Shown here piece by piece: positions 27,161 through 35,348 of a stretch of DNA of 64,000 bases. A program made the translations under genes and the position numbers. How positions within the stretch are numbered: the stretch's first letter is position 1; each line of letters begins with the position of its first letter. Origin of the DNA: Bacteroidota bacterium (GTDB lineage: Bacteria; Bacteroidota; Bacteroidia; Bacteroidales; UBA1715); assembly GCA_009786075.1 (NCBI GenBank), contig WQTX01000002.1:1-64000 (forward strand), given 5' to 3'. Below the pieces are notes generated by a model. The model saw only the letters and a list, made by a program, of their open reading frames with translations, ran no database searches and was not told the origin of the DNA.

Positions 27161-27273
27161 CCCCTCCTCAGGAGGGGGACTTGCAGAAACTGTAAAATAT
27201 ATTAAAATGAAAGATACAAACATACAAAATAGCTCTGTCCTTTCTCCTCCCCTGAGGGGAGGTCGGGAGGGGC
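27149..27273. repeat. C/G-rich inverted-pair repeat spanning the GH3 end and HAD start
   Basis: Left half AGCCTCCTCTAACCCCTCCT and right half ending GGTCGGGAGGGGCTT are inverted around a 60-bp AT-rich centre. The left half supplies the GH3 stop codon; the centre supplies the ATG of the HAD gene and the right half its first residues. Confidence 0.85.
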
Positions 27274-27926
27274 TTCTCGCCTGTATTTTCGACATGGACG
27301 GCGTGCTCGTAAGCACCGAAAAATATCACTTTGAAGCGTGGCAACGTTTGGCAGCAACGCTTGGCATTGCAATTGACGAAGAATTTAATGAAACCCTGAA
27401 AGGCGTAAGCCGTGCCGTGTGCATTGATTTGATTTTGAAACATGGCGGCTTGCAAAAAACCGACGAAGAAAAACAACAACTTGCAGCACAAAAAAACGAA
27501 TGGTTCTTGGAATCAATCAGCCATATCAGCCCGCAAGACGTTTTCCCCGGTGTGCGTGAATTTTTAACGCTTTTACAAACGCATGGCTATAAAATTGCCT
27601 TAGGCTCGGCGAGTAAAAATGCGCCTTTGCTTTTGGAAAAATTACAAATAGCTCACTTTTTCGAGGCGGTGATTGATGGCAATGTTATAGAAAAAGCAAA
27701 ACCAAATCCCGAAGTTTTCTTGCGAGGAGCCGCTGCGCTTGGTGTGAAGCCGCAGTATTGTGTGGTTTTTGAAGATGCTATAAGTGGCGTACAAGCCGCT
27801 CGTGCTGCGGGTATGTATTGCATAGGAATCGGCTCGCCCGAAATTTTGACGCAGGCGAATTTTTGCATTAGTGGTTTGTGTGAGGTGAATTTGGGGTTGT
27901 TGGAAAAATTACCCCCAACCCCCTAA
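27207..27926 (+). CDS. HAD-family hydrolase, beta-phosphoglucomutase-like
   Basis: A cytoplasmic phosphatase or mutase of about 239 aa. HAD motif I is CIFDMDGVLVSTEKYHFEAW, motif II GSASKN, motif III the Lys of KAKPNPEVFLRGA, and motif IV VFEDAISGVQAARAAGM; the helical cap between motifs I and II fits the beta-phosphoglucomutase subgroup. The first 25 or so residues (NSSVLSPPLRGGREGLLA) are encoded by a C/G-rich repeat, which also brings the start codon at 27207. The C-terminus ends in another copy. The substrate is unknown. Confidence 0.88.
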   Translation: MKDTNIQNSSVLSPPLRGGREGLLACIFDMDGVLVSTEKYHFEAWQRLAATLGIAIDEEFNETLKGVSRAVCIDLILKHGGLQKTDEEKQQLAAQKNEWFLESISHISPQDVFPGVREFLTLLQTHGYKIALGSASKNAPLLLEKLQIAHFFEAVIDGNVIEKAKPNPEVFLRGAAALGVKPQYCVVFEDAISGVQAARAAGMYCIGIGSPEILTQANFCISGLCEVNLGLLEKLPPTP

Positions 27927-28008
27927 AGGGGGCTTTCAGAGCAGTAAAAGACCCGAACAACAGCACTCCCACAGAGCAAAAAGTCCCCTTTAGGGGATTT
28001 AGGGGTAA
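27910..28008. repeat. C/G-rich inverted-pair repeat after the HAD gene
   Basis: ACCCCCAACCCCCTAAAGGG at the left and AAGTCCCCTTTAGGGGATTT at the right flank a 60-bp centre. The left half encodes the last residues and stop of the HAD protein; the right half ends 20 bp before the next gene. Confidence 0.85.
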
Positions 28009-28030
28009 AAAACGAGTAAGCAATAAAATT

Positions 28031-28450
28031 ATGACCATGAAAAAAATTCAAGTAAAAGTAGGATGGAGCGGCAAAAATTACGATTGTGTAGCCGATGATG
28101 AAGTATTGAATGGGATTATTATAGTAACCAATAAAACATTGGAAGGTCTTAAAAAAGAGTTCAACGAAAGTCTGCAATTTCATATAGAAGGCTGTCTGCA
28201 AGATGGAGATACATTGCCCGAATGGCTTACGAGTGGGCAATATACGTTGGACTACGTTCTTGGAACATCAGCATTAATCCACAGCTTAGACGGTATTCTT
28301 ACCCGCTCGGCAATTGCCCGCGCATCGGGAATAAATGAAAAACAAATAGGTCATTATGCTTCGGGACACCGAATACCACGACAAAAACAACGAGAAAAAA
28401 TAGTAAACGGCATACACAAAATAAGCAGGGATTTGGCAATGGTTATGTAA
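28031..28450 (+). CDS. HicB-like protein with C-terminal helix-turn-helix
   Basis: A 139-residue cytoplasmic protein. Residues 1-60 fit the HicB fold (IQVKVGWSGKNYDCVADD, then GIIIVTNKTLEGLKKEFNES and LQFHIEG). The C-terminal half resembles an XRE helix-turn-helix (RSAIARASGINEKQIGHYAS, then GHRIPRQKQREKI). HicB proteins are antitoxins of HicA mRNA interferases, but no hicA-sized gene lies on either side, so this is an orphan. The start may be 28031 or 28037. Confidence 0.75.
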   Translation: MTMKKIQVKVGWSGKNYDCVADDEVLNGIIIVTNKTLEGLKKEFNESLQFHIEGCLQDGDTLPEWLTSGQYTLDYVLGTSALIHSLDGILTRSAIARASGINEKQIGHYASGHRIPRQKQREKIVNGIHKISRDLAMVM

Positions 28451-29774
28451 GTTGAATTTCCCGAAAATCCCCCAACAATTCCACTACATTCATATTCGTT
28501 TTCCCCAAAAATAACTGCGCCGCACGTTTCACAGGAATTTTCTCAAAATAACCTCTGTGTGCAAAGTTGAGGTATTTAAACACTTGAAAACCATTGAACC
28601 ACAAAAACATACGTTTTATAAATTGTGTTTGCGAGGCGGCATTATTGTACGCTTCGTTGCATTTTTGCTCAAACATTTCGTAGGACACAAATTCTCGTAA
28701 ACTTTTGTGAAAAGAGGTGTACACTTCTTCGTCATTGCGGGCTTGACCCGCAACCTCCCCACTTTTTTGTTGAGATTGACTTCGTCGAGCTCCGCTTTGC
28801 TCCGGTTGCGGGTCAAGCCCGCAATGACGGAAAGTGTAAAGTTGCGGAAAACTCGCAAAAAATTGCTGCAACACCGCAAAACTTTCGGGTGTATAAGTAT
28901 AATACACCGAATTTTCGCCCTCTTCCAACATAGTTTTCATGGCAAAGCCCGTTCCAAACGGCACTCGGTGCGATATGCGAGCCGATGGGAAAACTGCTGT
29001 CGAATTAATTTCGCCCACCGTTTCGGCTTGAAACAATTTTTGCAAAAAATAAAAATCTTCACCGGCTTGTCGTTTATTCATACCGCCTTGCCGGCAATAC
29101 GCCTGCGCTCGCACCGCACAACTCGACCCAACGGTGTGGTAGGCGTATGGAAAATCAATCGCTCGCAAAGCTGCCACATAGTAACGTAAATGCAATTCGT
29201 ATTGCGCTATGGCATCGTAATTTTGCTGAGGCAAATCCCCCGAAAGCGGGTGTTCAAAACGCACAGTTGCCACGCCACATGTGGGATTTTTTGAAAAATA
29301 TGAAATCACTTCGCTCGCATAATTGGGAGCAACCAAACTGTCGGCATCGCAACAAAGTACAATTCCCTGTGGATTGTTATTGTATGCAAATCTGTGAATT
29401 GCCTCGTCCATTGCAGTTTTCCGGGCGTAACCAACACCGGCTTGTTTTTTGAGAACATTTTCAATTAACAAAGGGTACAGTGTGCAATTTTTGGTATTGA
29501 ACTCTGCGGTAAATTCTTGCAGAGTTTTGAATGTTTCTCGGTTATACTCTTTTTCTTCGTCCGAAGCCGTTTCGCTAAAATTTACTACTACAATTATTTC
29601 AACAACATTGTGTGCTGCAATTGTTTTTTGAATTGATTGCAAAGTGGCGCAAATATCAGGTTCGGAAAAACAGGGAATGCAGAGCACGCAGTCCAAATTC
29701 GGCTGCGGTGGCGGTTCTATATGACTTTCGGCAACTGAAAAGTAGGAAAAGTATGTCTGTGCGAAATTCGTCAT
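28443..29774 (-). CDS. Family 2-like glycosyltransferase with repeat-encoded insertion
   Basis: A 443-residue GT-A fold protein: CVLCIPCFSEPDICATLQSI opens the nucleotide-sugar domain, IVLCCDADSLVAPNYASEVI has the DxD metal motif, and the acceptor part includes GGMNKRQAGEDFYFLQKL with the catalytic-type ED. It is probably cytoplasmic and may act in surface polysaccharide synthesis; donor and acceptor are unknown. Residues of about 315-350 (RHCGLDPQPEQS to VAGQARNDEE) come from an in-frame palindromic repeat at 28730-28829. Its 3' end overlaps the convergent HicB-like gene by 8 bp. Confidence 0.85.
   Translation of the reverse strand: MTNFAQTYFSYFSVAESHIEPPPQPNLDCVLCIPCFSEPDICATLQSIQKTIAAHNVVEIIVVVNFSETASDEEKEYNRETFKTLQEFTAEFNTKNCTLYPLLIENVLKKQAGVGYARKTAMDEAIHRFAYNNNPQGIVLCCDADSLVAPNYASEVISYFSKNPTCGVATVRFEHPLSGDLPQQNYDAIAQYELHLRYYVAALRAIDFPYAYHTVGSSCAVRAQAYCRQGGMNKRQAGEDFYFLQKLFQAETVGEINSTAVFPSARISHRVPFGTGFAMKTMLEEGENSVYYTYTPESFAVLQQFFASFPQLYTFRHCGLDPQPEQSGARRSQSQQKSGEVAGQARNDEEVYTSFHKSLREFVSYEMFEQKCNEAYNNAASQTQFIKRMFLWFNGFQVFKYLNFAHRGYFEKIPVKRAAQLFLGKTNMNVVELLGDFREIQLT
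28730..28829. repeat. Palindromic repeat (CGTCATTGCGGGC family) inside the glycosyltransferase gene
   Basis: Arms CGTCATTGCGGGCTTGACCC and GGGTCAAGCCCGCAATGACG are perfect reverse complements around a 60-bp centre. The element is in frame and encodes CGLDPQ and AGQARND at its two ends, peptides that mark this widespread repeat type. Confidence 0.93.
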
Positions 29775-29776
29775 AT

Positions 29777-30565
29777 TTACAAAGAAAATACACTCATAGC
29801 ATTTTCAGTAGTTATACGAGCAACTTCGCTCAATGGCAATTTTTTACATTCGGCAACTTTTTCGGCAACAGTCAATAAAAACGCCGGTTCGTTGCGTCGT
29901 GCTTTGCAGCCAATAGGCATAAGCCATGGGTCGTCGGTTTCGAGTACTATATGTTCCAATGGCAGGTGTGTAACAAGTTTGTCTAAACCAGCTTTGCGGT
30001 AGGTAACCACGCCGCCTATTCCTATGTAAAATCCCATTGCAATAACTTTTTGTGCCTGCTCATAGTTACCCGAAAAACAGTGGAATATACCTTTAAAATT
30101 GTTTTGGTTGCTGAGCGTAGTTGAAGTATCAAAACTTTCGAGCAACTCAAATATTTCGTCAAACGCATTGCGCACATGAATTACTACCGGCAAATCGTTG
30201 GCAAGCGCATAACGCATTTGGTGTAAAAACACTTCTCGCTGTTCGTTTTTAAACGTCGTGTTCCAATACAAATCAACGCCAATTTCGCCTATGCCGATTG
30301 GCTTTTGTTTTTGCACGGCTTTGTCGAATTCCTTTAACTCAGTCTTATAATTCTCATTTACCGCCGTTGGATGTATGCCTATAAGCGGCACGCACAATTG
30401 CTTGTGAGCTTTGCACACCGCAAGTATATCGCGCCTGTGGGCAGCGTCAATATCGGGAAGAACTATGCGAATAATTCCGGCATCGGCGGCTCGTTGCAAT
30501 GCCTTTTCCCGGTCGGCATCAAACTCTTTGGAGTAAACGTGGGAATGGGTGTTTATAAATTTCAT
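29777..30565 (-). CDS. TatD-family metal-dependent hydrolase
   Basis: A 262-residue TIM-barrel hydrolase of the amidohydrolase superfamily. Metal ligands are seen in FINTHSHVYSKEFD (HxH), GEIGVDLYW (Glu), VIHVRNAFDE (His), IFHCFSGNYEQA (His) and LETDDPWLMP (Asp). Family members are DNases or D-aminoacyl-tRNA deacylase-like enzymes in the cytoplasm. A short in-frame repeat adds TSTTLSNQNN near residue 150. It lies 3 bp upstream of the glycosyltransferase gene on the same strand. Confidence 0.92.
   Translation of the reverse strand: MKFINTHSHVYSKEFDADREKALQRAADAGIIRIVLPDIDAAHRRDILAVCKAHKQLCVPLIGIHPTAVNENYKTELKEFDKAVQKQKPIGIGEIGVDLYWNTTFKNEQREVFLHQMRYALANDLPVVIHVRNAFDEIFELLESFDTSTTLSNQNNFKGIFHCFSGNYEQAQKVIAMGFYIGIGGVVTYRKAGLDKLVTHLPLEHIVLETDDPWLMPIGCKARRNEPAFLLTVAEKVAECKKLPLSEVARITTENAMSVFSL
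30105..30131. repeat. TTCGACTACGCTCAG-family repeat fragment inside the TatD gene
   Basis: TTGCTGAGCGTAGTTGAAGT is one arm of the family seen at 2459, 37855 and 56736; it encodes TSTTLSNQ in the TatD frame. Confidence 0.75.
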
Positions 30566-30706
30566 AACATAGGAAACAGGAAATAGGTGTTAGTTTTTTG
30601 CAAATATATCATTATAGACAATTGAAAAACGTTTTACACTACAAATTATGTGATTTTTTACAAAATCTTAACAATTCTCTTTCCTCGTTTCCTGCAAACT
30701 CGTTCC

Positions 30707-32716
30707 CTAATACCTCTTTCTTCCCCCACCGGAGTGCTTATTCCGTCGTCCGCTACCATTTCCGCCACCGTTACCACGAAATCCTCTATCGTTTCTATCT
30801 TTTTCTTTATTGCGATTTTTAAAATAATCGTCGCCTTTTATAAAATCATTTTTCGAGCCGCGTGCTGCTTTCCCTTGCGGAGCTTGCGCCACTTCTACCG
30901 AAATTGCACGTCCGTTGTAATCGGCACCGGCAAGCGAACGAAGCACTTTGCCTGTGAAACGGCTATCGACTTCAAAAAATGAGAATGATTTTAAAATATC
31001 AATTGCGCCAAAACGAATATCACGGTCGTTCAGGTTTTCGTTTAGCAAACGCAACATTTTCGATTTATCGAAATCTTCTTTTTTACCAACATTGATAAAA
31101 AATCGTGTATAATCGCCCGCTCCGCCTTGTGCGCGTGCGCTTCGCCCTTCGCGCTCACGGTCTTCAAGTTCTCTTTCGCGGCGCGATTTGCGGTTTTCCG
31201 TAAAATCATCGTTTCTATCGTTACGCTCACGACTATCTCTGCGGTCGTTGCGTTCTGCACGCTCGCCACGTTCTCCTCCTCGCTCGCGCGGACTTGCAGT
31301 CCGTGCGCCACGCTCTTCGCGTTCACGTCCGCCATCTCTGCCTTCACGGTCGCGGCGACGCGATTTTTTGCTTTCACCTTCGTCGGCATTGCCCGAAACA
31401 TTTATGTCTTTTGCTCCTTCGTAATACTGCAACATTCGGTTAAATTCAAACGACACAAAATGACGAATTAAATCTTCTTTTGAAATTCCCTCAAACGCCC
31501 GATTGATAGAAGCCATAAAAGTTCCGATTTTTTCTTCGTCAACTTCCACCGCTTTGATTTTTTCAATCAAATGGTGCATTTGAATTTGGCAAATTTCTTT
31601 GCCGCCCGGCACTTGTTTTAGTTCAAAATTACGCTGAATTAAGCGTTCGATTTGGCGCAATTTTCCTTTTTCGCGCAAATTGCAAATTGCTATTGAAATC
31701 CCCTCGCGTCCGGCACGTCCGGTGCGACCACTACGGTGCGTATAGGTTTCAATATCGTCGGGAATTGAGTAATTTATTACGTGCGTAAGATTTTGCACGT
31801 CCAATCCGCGAGCGGCAACGTCGGTAGCAACGAGAATTTGTAAATTTTTGCTGCGGAATTTTTTCATCACATAATCGCGTTGCGCTTGCGACAAATCGCC
31901 GTGCAGCGCATCGGCATTGTAGCCGTCTGCCATCAATTTATCGGCTATATCTTTGGTTTCTTGGCGGGTACGGCAAAAAACTATCCCATAAACATCGGGG
32001 TAAAAATCGGCAAGACGTTTCAACGCAATGTAACGGTCTTTTTGTTGTATAACATAGGCGTGATGCAGTACTGTAACTGCTCCCGAATTTTTCGTGCCGA
32101 TGGTAATTTCTTCGGGGTTTATCATATAGTTGTTGGCAATGCGGCGCACTTCTTTGGGCATAGTTGCCGAAAATAAAAGTGTCCGTTTACTTTCGGGCGT
32201 TTGTTCCAAAATGGTGTCAATACTTTCTTGGAAACCCATATTGAGCATTTCGTCGGCTTCGTCGAGCACCACATCGCGCACGTTGCTTAAATTTATTCTG
32301 TTGCGACCAATAATATCGCACAAACGTCCGGGAGTAGCAACCACCACGTGAACGCCCCGTTCTAAGGCTCGAAACTGGTCGCGAATGCTTGAACCGCCAT
32401 ACACGGCTACGGTTTTCAATGGCAAATAGGTGCCATAATTGCGCAAATCTTTTTCAATTTGCATACAAAGTTCGCGCGTTGGGCAAATTACAAGCATTTG
32501 CGGCACAACGTGTTCATAATCGATTTGCGAAATGATTGGTAAACCAAACGCCGCTGTTTTCCCCGTCCCGGTTTGAGCCAACGCTATTAAATCTCGGCGA
32601 TTGCCAAGTAAAAAAGGTACTGCAGCGCTTTGTATTTCTGTAGGTCGTTCAAAACCTAAATCGTGTATTGCGTGCAATACTTCGGGTGCGAGTGCACCAT
32701 CTTTAAAAAATTCCAT
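30707..32716 (-). CDS. DEAD-box ATP-dependent RNA helicase
   Basis: A 669-residue cytoplasmic RNA helicase. Ordered motifs: Q motif (ALAPEVLHAIHDLGFERPTE), Walker A AQTGTGKTA, DEAD (VVLDEADEML), SAT (LLFSATMPKEV) and HRSGRTGRAGREG. The middle is a low-complexity Arg/Asp/Glu tract (residues of about 445-510), followed by a DbpA-type RNA-binding domain (FFINVGKKEDFDKSKMLRLL) and a Gly/Arg/Asn-rich tail. This fits the DeaD/CsdA group acting in ribosome assembly or mRNA decay. Its ATG directly abuts the recA stop codon, so it is probably co-transcribed with recA. Confidence 0.94.
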   Translation of the reverse strand: MEFFKDGALAPEVLHAIHDLGFERPTEIQSAAVPFLLGNRRDLIALAQTGTGKTAAFGLPIISQIDYEHVVPQMLVICPTRELCMQIEKDLRNYGTYLPLKTVAVYGGSSIRDQFRALERGVHVVVATPGRLCDIIGRNRINLSNVRDVVLDEADEMLNMGFQESIDTILEQTPESKRTLLFSATMPKEVRRIANNYMINPEEITIGTKNSGAVTVLHHAYVIQQKDRYIALKRLADFYPDVYGIVFCRTRQETKDIADKLMADGYNADALHGDLSQAQRDYVMKKFRSKNLQILVATDVAARGLDVQNLTHVINYSIPDDIETYTHRSGRTGRAGREGISIAICNLREKGKLRQIERLIQRNFELKQVPGGKEICQIQMHHLIEKIKAVEVDEEKIGTFMASINRAFEGISKEDLIRHFVSFEFNRMLQYYEGAKDINVSGNADEGESKKSRRRDREGRDGGREREERGARTASPRERGGERGERAERNDRRDSRERNDRNDDFTENRKSRRERELEDREREGRSARAQGGAGDYTRFFINVGKKEDFDKSKMLRLLNENLNDRDIRFGAIDILKSFSFFEVDSRFTGKVLRSLAGADYNGRAISVEVAQAPQGKAARGSKNDFIKGDDYFKNRNKEKDRNDRGFRGNGGGNGSGRRNKHSGGGRKRY

Positions 32717-33727
32717 CTATTGTTCTTTATGTAGCTCGGCTACGATTTTTGTTTCTATTTCCTGTGCCAATTCCGGATTGTCTTTCAACAATTGCTTCAC
32801 AGCATCGCGCCCTTGACCAAGTTTTTGTTCGCCGTAACTAAACCACGAACCGCTTTTTTTAATCACATTCAATTCCACACCCATATCAATAATTTCGCCG
32901 ATTTTGGAAATTCCTTCGCCAAACATTATATCAAATTCGGTGTTGCGGAACGGCGGCGCAACTTTATTTTTCACTACTTTTACGCGAGTGCGGTTTCCAA
33001 GCACCGTATCGCCATCTTTTATGGCAGTTCCTTTGCGCACATCTACACGAATTGACGCATAAAATTTCAACGCATTACCGCCCGTAGTAGTTTCGGGATT
33101 GCCAAACATCACACCGATTTTTTCGCGCAATTGGTTGATAAAAATCATTGTAGTGTTGGTTTTATTAATCGTAGCGGTCAATTTTCGCAATGCTTGCGAC
33201 ATCAATCGCGCTTGCAAGCCCATACGACTGTCGCCCATATCGCCTTCGATTTCGGCTTTTGGTGTAAGCGCAGCAACAGAGTCGATTACAATAATATCAA
33301 TTGCGCCTGAGCGAATTAAATGGTCGGCAATTTCGAGTGCTTGCTCGCCGTTGTCGGGTTGCGAAATAAATAAATTTTCGGTGTCAACGCCCAATTTTTC
33401 GGCATAAAAACGGTCGAAAGCGTGTTCGGCATCAATAAAAGCAGCTATGCCGCCTTGTTTTTGACATTCGGCAATGGCGTGAATGGCAAGCGTGGTTTTA
33501 CCGCTTGATTCGGGTCCGTAAATTTCAATCACACGTCCGCGAGGATAACCGCCAACGCCCAAAGCTAAATTTAAACCAATTGACCCAGAGGAAATTACCG
33601 GCATTTCTTCCACCACTTGCGAACCAAGTTTCATAATGGTACCTTTGCCGTAGGCTTTGTCAATTTTATCTAAGGTAAGTTGCAGGGCTTTTAATTTTTC
33701 TTCTTGTTGTGCTTTGTCTTGTGCCAT
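32717..33727 (-). CDS. recA: Recombinase RecA
   Basis: A 336-residue RecA of usual length. Walker A is [14 protein letters not shown], Walker B VIDSVAAL, loop 1 [20 protein letters not shown], and [20 protein letters not shown] with [11 protein letters not shown] is diagnostic. It binds single-stranded DNA, performs strand exchange and triggers LexA-type self-cleavage. The DEAD-box gene follows with no gap. Upstream, CTTTGCAAA motifs occur twice (33738-33775), but neither is an exact promoter box. Confidence 0.98.
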   Translation of the reverse strand: MAQDKAQQEEKLKALQLTLDKIDKAYGKGTIMKLGSQVVEEMPVISSGSIGLNLALGVGGYPRGRVIEIYGPESSGKTTLAIHAIAECQKQGGIAAFIDAEHAFDRFYAEKLGVDTENLFISQPDNGEQALEIADHLIRSGAIDIIVIDSVAALTPKAEIEGDMGDSRMGLQARLMSQALRKLTATINKTNTTMIFINQLREKIGVMFGNPETTTGGNALKFYASIRVDVRKGTAIKDGDTVLGNRTRVKVVKNKVAPPFRNTEFDIMFGEGISKIGEIIDMGVELNVIKKSGSWFSYGEQKLGQGRDAVKQLLKDNPELAQEIETKIVAELHKEQ

Positions 33728-33870
33728 AATGTTTTAAGTTTTTTTGCAAAGAAACGTTTTTTTTTGCAAAGAAACAGGGTTTTCAAAAAATTATGTTGCT
33801 TTTGTGTAATTAAATACCGCCCGAAATGGAGTTTATGCGCGAAATATACACATCTACCGACATTCTCTAA

Positions 33871-33899
33871 TTGAATTTTACAAAAACGTTGTATATTTG
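33871..33899 (+). promoter_or_regulatory. Promoter of the YafQ-type toxin-antitoxin locus
   Basis: TTG at 33871 and TATATTTG at 33892 are separated by 18 bp, close to the Bacteroidota TTG-N19-TAnnTTTG pattern. Transcription would start near 33905, 24 bp before the antitoxin ATG. Confidence 0.7.
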
Positions 33900-33928
33900 C
33901 ATTGTAAACTAATTTTAATTCTACAATT

Positions 33929-34165
33929 ATGGCAGCAATAGCATTACAACCGTATGTTACCCTTAATATTCCGGTAAAAGAATTTCCGCTTGTTGAACCT
34001 TTGGCTAAAAAGTTTAAGTGGTTGATAACCACAACAAAACAAGCAAAGAATTACACATTTGCAGATTTGAATGATGCGTCTAAAAAATCATTCGCCGATG
34101 CCGATGCCGGCAAGACCTTTAAAGCAAAAAATGTGGCAGACTTAATGAAACAATTAAATAGTTAA
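33929..34165 (+). CDS. Antitoxin-like protein preceding a YafQ-type toxin
   Basis: A 78-residue protein (MAAIALQPYVTLNIPVKEFP), not recognised by family, with a C-terminal segment (TFKAKNVADLMKQLNS) of the kind that wraps toxins in RelB/DinJ-like systems. It stands 2 bp before a YafQ-like toxin frame on the same strand and has its own promoter. The antitoxin role is inferred from this context. The rest of 33728-33928 holds recA upstream sequence. Confidence 0.7.
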   Translation: MAAIALQPYVTLNIPVKEFPLVEPLAKKFKWLITTTKQAKNYTFADLNDASKKSFADADAGKTFKAKNVADLMKQLNS

Positions 34166-34167
34166 TT

Positions 34168-34442
34168 ATGTACACATTTGAATACACCACTGCATTTAAA
34201 AAAGATATGAAGTTGGCAATCAGCCAAAACCGACCAATGCACGAATTTGAAACTGTAGTACAATTGCTTGCGGAAGGAAATTGCCCGGCAGATACAAAAA
34301 CCACCCTCTTACAGGCGATAGAGAAAAGAAATGGGATTTACACATAACCCCCGATTGGGTATTGCTCTATAAAAAAGACAGGAAAAAGGCTGTTATTCAG
34401 CTTGCAAGAATGGGCACTCATTCCGATTTATTCAAAAAATAA
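34168..34442 (+). pseudogene. YafQ-family mRNA interferase toxin, frameshifted
   Basis: From ATG 34168 the frame reads YTFEYTTAFKKDMKLAISQN and stops at 34347 after 59 residues. The expected second half continues in another frame from 34314: GDREKKWDLHITPDWVLLYK, then ARMGTHSDLFKK, stop at 34442. Joined, they give a full YafQ-type toxin with the expected His (DLHI), Asp-Trp (PDW), His (GTH) and Phe residues. One base appears lost near TTACAGGCGAT (34308-34318). It is either an inactivated toxin, programmed frameshifting or a sequencing error. Confidence 0.85.
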
Positions 34443-34452
34443 GCAGAGGGAT

Positions 34453-35205
34453 TTATTTAACCATAAAAAGTATAACCGGTAACGATTTCCCCGCTCCATC
34501 TTTAATATTCTCAATATAAATTTTTGTGCCACTTGGTGCTTTCGCAAAAATCTCATTTCGCATTCCATTGGTAAATTTATTACTTCCACTCATATATTCC
34601 AAAAAATATATTCCTATTTTGGCACTAACACTGAATGATTTAATATCTTCTGCATTGTGATACAATTCGAGAGCATTTATCAAAACAGATTGAGGAATTA
34701 CAGCGTCATTTGAGAATATTTTGTATTCTTGAACCGCACCGGCATCGTCTGTATAAGTCAAATGCGCAACAGAATGTCCTTCAATTATTTCGCATTGTGA
34801 TGATGCTGATACGGTAATAATAAGTGGACTTATTTTTCTTCGTACCCCATTTTTGTCTGCAACCACAATATCTTCAATATAAATTTTTGTTCCTGCTGAT
34901 GCTTTCTTAAAAATATCGCTTCGTTGCGCATCGGTAAATTCACTTGAGGTTGATGCACGTTCCGCTTCGGCACTCCCTATGTGAGCACTTACTTTGAATG
35001 ATTTAACAACATAACCTGTTTCAACTGACAATTCGGGAATTTTCAGCAAATCGGATTTAGACATTGTTTCTCCTTGTAATCCGCTGTATTTATAGCGGTT
35101 GCCATTATTTGCACTATAAGTAAGATAGGCATTTTGTGAAAAGGCTGATATGGTACACACAAATATTGTAACGATTAGCAATAAGAGTTTTAGTGGGTTT
35201 TTCAT
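34453..35205 (-). CDS. Secreted protein with two tandem GldM-C-like domains
   Basis: A 250-residue exported protein (signal NPLKLLLLIVTIFVCTISAF). Domain 1 (residues of about 45-135) has LLKIPELSVETGYVVKSFKV, FTDAQRSDIFKKASAGTKIY and IEDIVVADKNGVRRKISPLI. Domain 2 (150-250) has INALELYHNAEDIKSFSVSA and FTNGMRNEIFAKAPSGTKIY with IENIKDGAGKSLPVILF. Both resemble the last domain of GldM/PorM, and the protein is a paralog of the single-domain one at 20290. The start at 35205 follows a TATCTTTG box. The function of such detached domains is unknown. Confidence 0.65.
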   Translation of the reverse strand: MKNPLKLLLLIVTIFVCTISAFSQNAYLTYSANNGNRYKYSGLQGETMSKSDLLKIPELSVETGYVVKSFKVSAHIGSAEAERASTSSEFTDAQRSDIFKKASAGTKIYIEDIVVADKNGVRRKISPLIITVSASSQCEIIEGHSVAHLTYTDDAGAVQEYKIFSNDAVIPQSVLINALELYHNAEDIKSFSVSAKIGIYFLEYMSGSNKFTNGMRNEIFAKAPSGTKIYIENIKDGAGKSLPVILFMVK

Positions 35206-35221
35206 AATTCTTATATTTTTA

Positions 35222-35229
35222 CAAAGATA
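35222..35229 (-). promoter_or_regulatory. -7 promoter box of the tandem GldM-C-like gene
   Basis: On the minus strand it reads TATCTTTG, an exact TAnnTTTG match, 16 bp before the start codon at 35205. Confidence 0.6.
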
Positions 35230-35336
35230 CAATTTAATTATTCACATTTAATCTTTCAGATTATGAACAAAAAATAAATTTCGTGTGTTTGCCCTAATTT
35301 CGGCAAGCTCAATGACCGTAATTAACAATTAAAGTG

Positions 35337-35344
35337 TATTTTTG
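35337..35344 (+). promoter_or_regulatory. -7 promoter box almost touching the dxs start codon
   Basis: TATTTTTG matches TAnnTTTG but ends only 4 bp before the ATG at 35349, so a transcript from it would be leaderless or nearly so. No TTG at 19 bp was found; another promoter further upstream is possible. Confidence 0.45.
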
Positions 35345-35348
35345 CCAA

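Noticed and set aside
33738-33775. Two CTTTGCAAA motifs upstream of recA as tandem LexA-like sites or promoters
   Set aside because: They lack the TA of the TAnnTTTG box and do not match a LexA palindrome I know for Bacteroidota; support is too weak.
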